From: Cellvibrionales bacterium
Lineage (GTDB): Bacteria; Pseudomonadota; Gammaproteobacteria; Pseudomonadales; JAHEGP01
Direction of reading: 5' to 3'
Assembly (NCBI GenBank): GCA_024645065.1
Contig: JAHEGP010000223.1
Coordinates: 1-5,102 of the forward strand
DNA: 5,102 nt
This document shows positions 1 through 5,102 of this stretch, piece after piece. A program made the translations under genes and the position numbers. The notes under the pieces were generated by a model, which saw only the letters and a program-made list of their open reading frames with translations, did not search any database and was not told where the DNA came from. Numbering within the stretch: position 1 is the first letter of the stretch; every line of letters begins with the position of its first letter.

Positions 1-6
1 CCGGCC

Positions 7-67
7 CATTTTGACGCGATTTCTCGTTACATAGCCCCACTATGCGCCTCAAAATCGCGTCAAAATG
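7..67. repeat. Nested inverted repeat (16-bp perfect arms)
   Basis: The arms CATTTTGACGCGATTT (7-22) and AAATCGCGTCAAAATG (52-67) are perfect reverse complements. Inside the 29-nt spacer a second pair, CATAG (30-34) and CTATG (40-44), closes a 5-nt loop, and CG 25-26 can pair with CG 45-46. The right side also carries the direct repeat TCAAAAT twice (49-55 and 60-66), 11 bp apart. The element begins about 50 bp beyond the stop of the GS-like gene. No T-run follows the hairpin on either strand, so it is not a standard intrinsic terminator. It could be a dispersed REP-like intergenic palindrome, an mRNA 3'-end stabiliser or a protein-binding site. I see no second copy of the arms elsewhere in the window. 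Confidence 0.75.
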
Positions 68-117
68 TACTCGCTTTCCCACTCGCCTCGCTACGAACCC
101 CCAAGTCCGACTGACTC

Positions 118-1491
118 CTAGATGATTTCAAAATAGCGGCGCAACTGCCAGTTGGTAACGGCCTTTCGCTGCTGTTGCTCCTCCCACTCGCGGCTGTAGG
201 CGTAATGCTCTACGAAACCATCACCGAATAGCTCCCGTGCAGCCGTCGATTGGCGTAATCTGGCGGCTGCCTCTGCCAGTGTCCCCGGCAATTCGGAGCG
301 GGCATCGGTGTTTGCCTGATAGGCATTGCCAACGGTTGGGGGGCCCGGTTCGCAACGCTGTTCAATGCCCCACAAGCCCGAACCGAGCGCGGCGGCAAGT
401 GCCAGGTAGGGGTTGATATCGGCGGCGGCGATGCGGTATTCCACCCTTTGCGAGGCAGGGTTGCCCGGAATCGCCCGCAGCGCACAGGTGCGATTGTCGA
501 TGCCCCAGGTGGCAGCGGTAGGCGCCCAAAAGCCGGGAACCAGGCGAGTATAGCTATTGCAGCTCGACGCCACCATCGACAACAGCTCTGGCATTAGTCG
601 CTGTTGACCACCGATAAACCAACGCATTTCGTCTGACATGTTATGAGGATTTTGAGCATCGTAAAACACACTGCTGCCGTCGGCCCGCGCCAGGGATAGA
701 TGCAAATGACCCGACTGCCCCGGGTAGTCGTTGGACCACTTGGCCATAAAGCTCGCCATCATCTGCTTGCGCTGGGCCAGGACTTTGACGAAGGTCTTGA
801 ACAAGACAGCGTTGTCAGCGGCGCGCAGGGCGTCACAGTATTCCAGCGCCGCTTCCAGCACCCCGGGCCCGGTCTCGGTGTGCAAGCCCTCCAGCGGGAT
901 GCCCATGTGTGCGCTCATGTCCAACAGTTCGTGGTAGAAGTCGGCATGGGTGGAGCTGCGCAGCACTGAATAACCGAAATTGTCGGGGGTGATCGGCTGC
1001 AACTGCTGGTAGTTTTTTTGCCGCACGCTATCGGGCGTTTCGTTGAACAGGAAGAACTCGAACTCGGCGGAGGCGTTGGCTTTGTAACCCTGCTCCTCGA
1101 GTTTTTGCAGGACGCGCTTCAACAGCGAGCGGGGACAGACCTCAGCAGCGCGGTCACCACTGAAGTCGGCAAGAAACATCACCGAGCGCGATGCTTCAGT
1201 GGGCAGCGCGCGGCAACTGGTCGCGTCAATGCTGGCCCAGGCATCGGCAAAACCACTCTTCCAGCCACTGAAGGAATCCTGCTCGTACAGCTCGTCGGCG
1301 CTGTCCCAGCCAAAAATGACGTCGCAAAAGCCAAAGCCCTTTGCAATGGCCGCCTCGAATTTGCGCCGGTTGATGTACTTGCCACGCAGCACCCCGTCGA
1401 GATCGGTCACCCCCACCTTGATGTTGTCTATGCCGCGATGAGCGACAAGCTCCACTGCCGATTGGGCGTCGATTACGTCTCTTTCCTGCAT
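118..1491 (-). CDS. Glutamine synthetase family protein (probable gamma-glutamyl-amine ligase, PuuA/type I-like)
   Basis: ATP-dependent cytosolic ligase of the GS superfamily that should join the glutamate gamma-carboxyl to an amine. Numbering from ATG 1491 gives 457 residues, normal for the family. An N-terminal beta-grasp domain (about 15-115, with VGVTDLDG near 27-34) precedes the catalytic domain. Metal/ATP residues are visible: E143 and E145 in AEFEFF, E206 and E213 in HTETGPGVLE, H262 in QSGHLHLSL, and R349/E351/R353 in RVEYR followed by NPYLALAAAL. R316, R334 and R339 match the glutamate/phosphate arginines. The GlnA position E327 (VPGYEAP) is W322 here (VPGFWAP), as in non-ammonia GS homologues, and the adenylylation-tyrosine loop is not apparent. 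Start choice: ATG 1491 has a GAGGAAA Shine-Dalgarno sequence. An in-frame ATG at 1557 and a TTG at 1791 would add unconserved residues through an AT-rich leader. The true substrate (polyamine, ethanolamine or another amine) is not decided by sequence. Confidence 0.93.
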   Translation of the reverse strand: MQERDVIDAQSAVELVAHRGIDNIKVGVTDLDGVLRGKYINRRKFEAAIAKGFGFCDVIFGWDSADELYEQDSFSGWKSGFADAWASIDATSCRALPTEASRSVMFLADFSGDRAAEVCPRSLLKRVLQKLEEQGYKANASAEFEFFLFNETPDSVRQKNYQQLQPITPDNFGYSVLRSSTHADFYHELLDMSAHMGIPLEGLHTETGPGVLEAALEYCDALRAADNAVLFKTFVKVLAQRKQMMASFMAKWSNDYPGQSGHLHLSLARADGSSVFYDAQNPHNMSDEMRWFIGGQQRLMPELLSMVASSCNSYTRLVPGFWAPTAATWGIDNRTCALRAIPGNPASQRVEYRIAAADINPYLALAAALGSGLWGIEQRCEPGPPTVGNAYQANTDARSELPGTLAEAAARLRQSTAARELFGDGFVEHYAYSREWEEQQQRKAVTNWQLRRYFEII

Positions 1492-1499
1492 GCTGGCGC

Positions 1500-1506
1500 T
1501 TTCCTC
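1500..1506 (-). promoter_or_regulatory. Ribosome binding site that decides the GS-like start
   Basis: On the minus strand GAGGAAA lies 8 nt before ATG 1491. The upstream in-frame ATG at 1557 has no comparable purine tract. Its ATG is embedded in TATGAT (1558 down to 1553), which looks more like a -10 hexamer, although no good -35 pairs with it. This supports a 457-residue protein. Confidence 0.55.
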
Positions 1507-1599
1507 GTTGTCACCCACCGGGGCCGTGGATACTATTTTTATGCTATCGATAATCATAAACAGGCTTTTTCCGCGGCACCAGCCTAATCTGTGTTTCGA

Positions 1600-1611
1600 C
1601 ACCGATCGGTG
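1600..1611. promoter_or_regulatory. Perfect 12-bp palindrome, possible operator
   Basis: CACCGATCGGTG is its own reverse complement. It sits 109 bp upstream of the GS-like start codon, in the region between that gene and the oppositely oriented P450 remnant. Dimeric regulators bind such sites. However, a 12-bp palindrome is expected about once by chance in a window this size, so the call rests only on its intergenic position. Confidence 0.25.
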
Positions 1612-1804
1612 ATGCCGGTCTCTTACGCAACCAGGTGCGGACCCGACAGGGGCAAAATAATCAATCTGCAGGCTGCGGCCGGGTTGCTGACCACTGACGA
1701 CGCGCTGCCCTTGCGCTACCATAAGCCGCCCGGCAAATTCAGCGCTCCAACATCGAGGAACCCCCATTACCCGGGGCCAACATTGGGTCAAGCTGGCCCA
1801 TTAG

Positions 1805-2029
1805 CATCGTGCCTTTGGCATAGGCCAGCACTTCTGCCCGGGCTCTCAGCTGGCGCACCTGGAGTTGAAGGTGATGATGGCGGAGCTTATCCCGCGCCTG
1901 CGCAATCCTCGGTTCGCGGGCCCAATCCGCTATATTAAGGATGACCTTGTTAACGGTATCGCCTCTATGCCCATTCGTTTTGATCCACAAGTCGGAACCT
2001 TAACGCGCAACCCATGCCGGCTGAAGTAG
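1805..2029 (+). pseudogene. Cytochrome P450, C-terminal remnant (heme-binding loop to C-terminus)
   Basis: This 74-codon frame, closed upstream by TAG at 1802-1804, begins HRAFGIGQHFCPGSQLAHLE. It fits the P450 heme signature FGxGxHxCxGxxLAxxE, with the thiolate cysteine at codon 1835-1837. The only visible departure is His for the usual Arg in LAR. The rest follows the bacterial P450 L-helix and tail: an AELIPRL helix, FAGPIRY, then a VNGIASMPIRF ending, and a TAG stop at 2027-2029. A full P450 is about 400 residues. The I-helix, the ExxR motif and the whole N-terminal half are absent, since the GS-like gene occupies the space upstream. This is therefore a truncated, presumably non-functional gene. 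The fold family is clear, but the CYP family cannot be assigned. Confidence 0.85.
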
Positions 2030-3045
2030 CGACAGTGACGGGCGCGGGCCAACCCCAACGCCGACGTTTCGGCGCACTTGCAACGATTCATCCTGTTGCC
2101 CGGCAGGAGCTCCGCGCAACAGGGCTGCCTCGGCGCGCCCGGATAATACCGTACGTATTCCTGATACTGGCCGGTTTGGGCGGATATGGCCGGGTAGCGG
2201 TTGCCGCTAGCGAGGTCGATAGTATCCAGCAGCTGGCCTTGTCACTGGCTCGCCAGCCCGAGGCGAAGGCGGCCTTCGCAGTCGATGCCCTGACCGAACT
2301 GGCAGCATCGTTACAGTCCGAGCTTGCGCTCGCCAGGCAGCAGGCGCGTACCCTGGGTGACGCCCGGTCTTTGCAACGCTGGATTGCATCCGTTGAAAGT
2401 TATACTGCCCGGATGCAGTCCCTTGCTAATGCCATTGATATCGGTACGCCGGTGTCGCTGGCGGTAGGCAGGGACAAGAACCTGTTTATTCAGGTCCGAG
2501 GCCAATCAATTATGCTCAGTGCACCACGGCGTGAATTGCAGCCGGCGCTGGAGCAATTGGTGATCGATCGGTTCTGCAGCCACCATCCCTGTGCCGAGAG
2601 CCTGCGAAGCCGGGCCACCGCTACCCAGGCCGGAGTCGCTGCAGCCCAGCCGCGCTGGAGCTTTAGCGATGGAGAGGGGCCATCCTGCGTTAGCGACGAC
2701 GGTATCGTCCTGCAGTTCGACAATGCCTCCAGACTCGGTTCGAAGCGCGAGTTCTGCCAGCAACTGGTGAGCGAGTTGCGGGTGATTGCGTTTACCTTGA
2801 GACAACAGCAGCAGCAGGGGATGCAGGTTGAGCTCGATGCGCTGAAGGTGTTTGCCATTCCGACCCTGGCGGAGCACCAACTCGATATCAACGCCACGGG
2901 CAACTCGGTGCAGCTCATCCTGCCCGTGAGTTACGCAATGCCGCAATTGCTGCAGCGGGCGCGGCCCTGGATCAGGGCTCGGGTCGAGGACCGCCGCGCG
3001 ACCCTGGAGCTGGATGATGCCGAGGCTCTTTTTCAGTCCTGGTAG
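2014..3045 (+). CDS. Unrecognised exported or membrane-anchored protein
   Basis: I do not recognise a family. From ATG 2014 it has 343 residues: a basic stretch to about 43, a hydrophobic segment (about 44-65, IIPYVFLILAGLGG to AVAAS), a mostly helical part (66-140), a mixed part (141-195), and a C-terminal region with a five-glutamine run (264-268) and a strand-rich end. The hydrophobic segment could be a signal peptide cleaved near AVA/AS or an uncleaved anchor. Either way the bulk should be periplasmic. Four cysteines (188, 193, 225, 248) could form disulfides. The start is doubtful: 43 residues before a signal sequence is long, ATG 2014 lies inside the last codons of the P450 remnant, and its nearest purine tract (GGAA, 1994-1997) is far away. 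GTG 2035, six bases past the P450 stop and preceded by GAAG, is an alternative. TATATT (1931-1936) is a possible -10, with no good -35. Confidence 0.75.
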   Translation: MPAEVATVTGAGQPQRRRFGALATIHPVARQELRATGLPRRARIIPYVFLILAGLGGYGRVAVAASEVDSIQQLALSLARQPEAKAAFAVDALTELAASLQSELALARQQARTLGDARSLQRWIASVESYTARMQSLANAIDIGTPVSLAVGRDKNLFIQVRGQSIMLSAPRRELQPALEQLVIDRFCSHHPCAESLRSRATATQAGVAAAQPRWSFSDGEGPSCVSDDGIVLQFDNASRLGSKREFCQQLVSELRVIAFTLRQQQQQGMQVELDALKVFAIPTLAEHQLDINATGNSVQLILPVSYAMPQLLQRARPWIRARVEDRRATLELDDAEALFQSW

Positions 3046-3113
3046 TCCCGGTTTTTTGGCTGGGCTGCACAGCTACCGGTTCCCTGCGAAAGCGGGCGCG
3101 GCAGTGATGGCTG

Positions 3114-3130
3114 GAGCCCGGCCGGGGCTC
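3114..3130. other. GC-rich hairpin at the convergent gene ends
   Basis: GAGCCC (3114-3119) and GGGCTC (3125-3130) form a 6-bp all-Watson-Crick stem with a 5-nt loop, overlapping the TGA stop of the antiporter gene. No T-run follows on the minus strand. A T6 tract occurs at 3052-3057, just past the plus-strand gene's stop, but only a weak 4-bp stem precedes it (3039-3042 with 3048-3051, one wobble pair). Termination between these convergent genes is plausible but not demonstrated. Confidence 0.35.
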
Positions 3131-4979
3131 AAGATGGCGCCTGTTGCTGATCCGAACCAGGGTCTGCAGCGCGATTGGCGAGTTGGTCTGCTGCCAGAAC
3201 CTGTGCCAGGTCATCCAGCCGCTGGCGCACTGCAACGCCGTAACTCTTGTCGTCTCCCCAAAGCTCGCTCAACTCCCGCAGGCTCCTGTTGTCCTGCTCG
3301 CGGAACAGTGCACCAGCTCGTTCGGCCGCTGCCTGGGATACACCGAGCAGGGTGAGGGTGTCGACACCGAGCTCCAGCGCCGATGCGAATGTCTCGCGCC
3401 GCAGGGTTTCCACACCGAGCTTCATCACTTCGTAGGTATGGCGCCGGTCGGTGGTGCGGGCAACGATTTTCAAGCTGGGAAAATGCTTTTGAGCGGTTTC
3501 GATGATCTCCAGAACCTTGTCCGGTTGGTCGACGGCTACCACCAGCAATTCAGCTTCAGCGGCGCCGGCGGCGCGCAGTAGATCGAAGCGCGAGGCGTCA
3601 CCATAAAATACCTTCTGGCCGAAGCGCCGCACCATATCAACCTGGCTCGGGCTCGAATCCAGAATTGTCGCGTTGAAACCCTGGGCTGACAGCAGGCGGC
3701 TGACAATCTGACCGAAGCGACCATAGCCGGCAATAATCACCTTGCCGGCGCCCTCGATGTCATCAAACTGCGGTTCTGCCACGTCGCTGGCGCGGGTTTG
3801 TACTTTTTCATACCAAAGAAATAACAACGGTGTCGTCAGCATCGACAGGGCCACCACCACGGTCAGCAGGTTGGCCTGGTCGGCGCTGAAGACACCTGAT
3901 TGCCTGCCAAAACCGCCCAGTACAAAGGCAAATTCGCCGCCCTGGGCCAGTGCCAGCGCAAATAGCAGTTTCTGACCCCTGGCCAGCTTGAATATCCAGC
4001 TCAGCGTCGCCAGCACCACCAGCTTGATAGTGATCAACAGCACCAACCCAAGAATCACCAGCACCGGACTATCGAGGATCACTGAAAAGTCGATATTGGC
4101 GCCGACGGAAATAAAGAACAGGCCCAGCAACAAGCCCTTGAACGGTTCGACATCGGTTTCCAGCTCATGCCGGAATTCGCTCTCTGCCAACACCACACCT
4201 GCAAGGAAAGTACCCAGGGCCGCTGACAAGCCGATGGAATGCATGAGCAGGGCCATGGCAATGACCAGCAGCAGGGCGAAGGCGGTAAAAATTTCCCGCA
4301 GCCGGGTTTCCGCAATAAAGCGAAAGACTGGAAAAGCGACCCATCGCCCACCGGCTACAATCAGACTCATCACCAGCATGATAGCGAGGAGTTGCGCCCA
4401 GCCTGGCAGGTGCGAGACGAGTGTCTGTTGATCGTGCTCGCTCCCGCTGCTGAGGCCACTCACCGCGAGCAGTGGAAACAGGGCCATGATGGGGATAACC
4501 GCGATATCCTGGAACAGCAGTACCGAAAAAGCGTTTTGCCCGGCTTCAGACTTGAGCAGGCCTTTCTCGGACAGCGACTGCAACACGATAGCGGTAGAGC
4601 TCAGTGCAAGGGTCAGTCCCAGCGCAATCGCGGTTTTGGTCGGCAGGTCCAGCAGCACAATGGCGGCCACTCCCAGCAGGGCGGCGCTCAGCAATACCTG
4701 GCCGCCACCCAGGCCCAGCACCGCTCGTCGCAGACTCCACAACAGGGCCGGGCGCAGCTCCAAACCCACCAGAAACAGCATCATCACCACGCCGAATTCG
4801 GCGAAATGCATGACCGAGGTCTGGTCGCCGACCAGGCCCAAGCCGAAAGGTCCGATGACAATGCCCGCTGTCAGGTAGCCCAGCACCGAACCCAGTCCCA
4901 GGCGAGTGGCCAGGGGCACAGAAATCACTGCCGCCGACAAGTAAATAAACGAGTGCAGGAGAAAATCGTGAGTGTCCAA
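3129..4979 (-). CDS. KefB/KefC-type CPA2 monovalent cation:proton antiporter with RCK (TrkA-N) domain
   Basis: Inner-membrane protein exchanging K+ or Na+ for protons; KefB/KefC relatives guard against electrophile stress. From TTG 4979 it has 616 residues, the usual Kef length. Residues 5-390 form the multi-helix Na+/H+ exchanger domain, with LFLVGLELRP (68-77), LSSTAIVLQSL (126-136), LLFQDIAVIP including ion-site D158 (154-163), and the Kef-like AESEFRHELE...EPFKGLLLGLFF region (265-289). The cytosolic RCK domain starts at about 413 with GYGRFGQ (G418, G420, G423) and D441 at the end of the second strand, a dinucleotide-binding Rossmann pattern. Start choice: an open frame continues to TTG 5090, but the extra 37 residues are polar, unlike Kef N-termini. 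LDTHDFLLHSFIYL fits a Kef start and GGGAG precedes TTG 4979. No KefF/KefG-like partner gene lies in the window, so glutathione gating cannot be asserted. It is convergent with the preceding gene. Confidence 0.95.
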   Translation of the reverse strand: MDTHDFLLHSFIYLSAAVISVPLATRLGLGSVLGYLTAGIVIGPFGLGLVGDQTSVMHFAEFGVVMMLFLVGLELRPALLWSLRRAVLGLGGGQVLLSAALLGVAAIVLLDLPTKTAIALGLTLALSSTAIVLQSLSEKGLLKSEAGQNAFSVLLFQDIAVIPIMALFPLLAVSGLSSGSEHDQQTLVSHLPGWAQLLAIMLVMSLIVAGGRWVAFPVFRFIAETRLREIFTAFALLLVIAMALLMHSIGLSAALGTFLAGVVLAESEFRHELETDVEPFKGLLLGLFFISVGANIDFSVILDSPVLVILGLVLLITIKLVVLATLSWIFKLARGQKLLFALALAQGGEFAFVLGGFGRQSGVFSADQANLLTVVVALSMLTTPLLFLWYEKVQTRASDVAEPQFDDIEGAGKVIIAGYGRFGQIVSRLLSAQGFNATILDSSPSQVDMVRRFGQKVFYGDASRFDLLRAAGAAEAELLVVAVDQPDKVLEIIETAQKHFPSLKIVARTTDRRHTYEVMKLGVETLRRETFASALELGVDTLTLLGVSQAAAERAGALFREQDNRSLRELSELWGDDKSYGVAVRQRLDDLAQVLAADQLANRAADPGSDQQQAPS

Positions 4980-4989
4980 CGGTAATGGG

Positions 4990-4994
4990 CTCCC
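4990..4994 (-). promoter_or_regulatory. Ribosome binding site for the antiporter's TTG start
   Basis: GGGAG on the minus strand lies 10 nt before TTG 4979. There is no ATG at the position where homologues begin, so this site together with the conserved N-terminal helix decides for the TTG start. Confidence 0.5.
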
Positions 4995-5057
4995 GGATCG
5001 AAACAGCGGCCAGTTTCCCACCTTTGGCGTTGGCTCTGCAATCTCGGGGAGCAAGTC

Positions 5058-5066
5058 TGCGATAAT
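5058..5066 (+). promoter_or_regulatory. Candidate extended -10 promoter reading out of the window
   Basis: TGCGATAAT matches the extended -10 pattern TGnTATAAT except for the first base of the hexamer. No good -35 is seen at the normal distance, which extended -10 promoters can tolerate. It would drive a rightward gene starting beyond position 5102, divergent from the antiporter gene. The hexamer overlaps the candidate minus-strand -10. Confidence 0.3.
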
Positions 5067-5090
5067 GGCGGGTTGCGACTCCCGCGGCAA
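5062..5090 (-). promoter_or_regulatory. Candidate sigma-70 promoter for the antiporter gene
   Basis: On the minus strand TTGCCG (5090-5085, four of six matches to TTGACA) and CATTAT (5067-5062, four of six to TATAAT) are separated by 17 bp. Transcription would begin near 5055, leaving a leader of about 75 nt before TTG 4979. The TTG of the longest open frame (5090) would fall within the -35 box, further disfavouring it as a start codon. Confidence 0.35.
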
Positions 5091-5102
5091 CGAAAAATCA
5101 GA

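Larger units (their letters stand above)
1492..1804. other. Non-coding leader and unassigned stretch between GS-like gene and P450 remnant
   Basis: No supportable gene is seen on either strand. The part next to the GS-like start (about 1525-1560) is AT-rich and is the likely promoter/leader zone for that gene, though no clear -35/-10 pair stands out. A perfect 12-bp palindrome lies at 1600-1611. From about 1711 to 1804 short plus-strand stretches in different frames (PPGKF in one, QRSN in another) weakly resemble the P450 segment that normally precedes the heme loop. This may be frameshifted, decayed P450 sequence, but the similarity is too short to call. Confidence 0.6.

Noticed and set aside
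7..67. Inverted repeat as an intrinsic terminator for the GS-like gene
   Set aside because: No T-run follows the hairpin on the minus strand (GGGCCGG follows), so the standard terminator form is absent.
1..114. Plus-strand frame open from the window edge to TGA 112-114, possibly the end of a gene
   Set aside because: It runs through the nested palindrome, shows no recognisable domain, and is too short to support as coding.
1018..1587. 189-codon plus-strand open frame
   Set aside because: It is antisense to the GS-like gene, with no motif or ribosome site.
1739..1990. 83-codon minus-strand open frame starting at TTG 1990
   Set aside because: It is antisense to the P450 remnant, which explains the open frame. 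It has no ribosome site or recognisable domain.
1967..2029. Possible 20-residue ORF starting MPIRFDPQVGTL, briefly considered as a PemK/MazF-like N-terminus or leader peptide
   Set aside because: The same frame continues upstream as the P450 tail, and the VNGIASMPIRF ending accounts for it fully.
2490..2946. Two minus-strand open frames of about 140 codons
   Set aside because: They are antisense to the exported-protein gene and show no domain. The leucine/cysteine runs come from reading the CAG repeat backwards.
4239..4985. 248-codon plus-strand open frame, very rich in Q and H
   Set aside because: It is an antisense shadow of the antiporter's membrane domain, whose family motifs are unmistakable. 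Its composition is that of reverse-read hydrophobic codons.

Overview
The window is GC-rich bacterial DNA (roughly 60% G+C by eye). It carries three intact protein genes and one gene remnant. KefB/KefC-type antiporters, non-canonical glutamine synthetases and cytochrome P450s occur together in many Gammaproteobacteria. I therefore favour an environmental gammaproteobacterium, but no rRNA, tRNA or strict marker gene is present to fix the taxon.

Layout from left to right. Positions 1-117 lie downstream of the first gene and hold a long nested inverted repeat (7-67) without a U-tract. Positions 118-1491 (minus) encode a glutamine synthetase superfamily ligase of about 457 residues. It keeps the metal, ATP and glutamate residues but has Trp where GlnA has its ammonium-site Glu, which suggests gamma-glutamylation of an amine other than ammonia. 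Positions 1492-1804 are a non-coding leader and unassigned stretch with a perfect 12-bp palindrome. Positions 1805-2029 (plus) are the C-terminal end of a cytochrome P450, with a complete heme-thiolate signature but no N-terminal or central part: a decayed or truncated gene. Positions 2014-3045 (plus) encode an unrecognised exported or membrane-anchored protein whose annotated start overlaps the end of the P450 remnant. Positions 3129-4979 (minus) encode a CPA2 antiporter with a C-terminal RCK/TrkA-N domain, convergent with the preceding gene. Its best start is a TTG at 4979. Its upstream region (4980-5102) contains candidate divergent promoters with overlapping -10 elements.

The three intact genes do not form one operon: the order is minus, plus, minus. 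Nothing in the sequence ties them into a single pathway. The GS-like ligase and the dead P450 were divergently oriented and may once have shared a control region. The strongest non-routine observations are the P450 remnant, the ammonium-site substitution in the GS homologue, and the nested palindrome at the left edge. I see no convincing evidence for a wholly new system.
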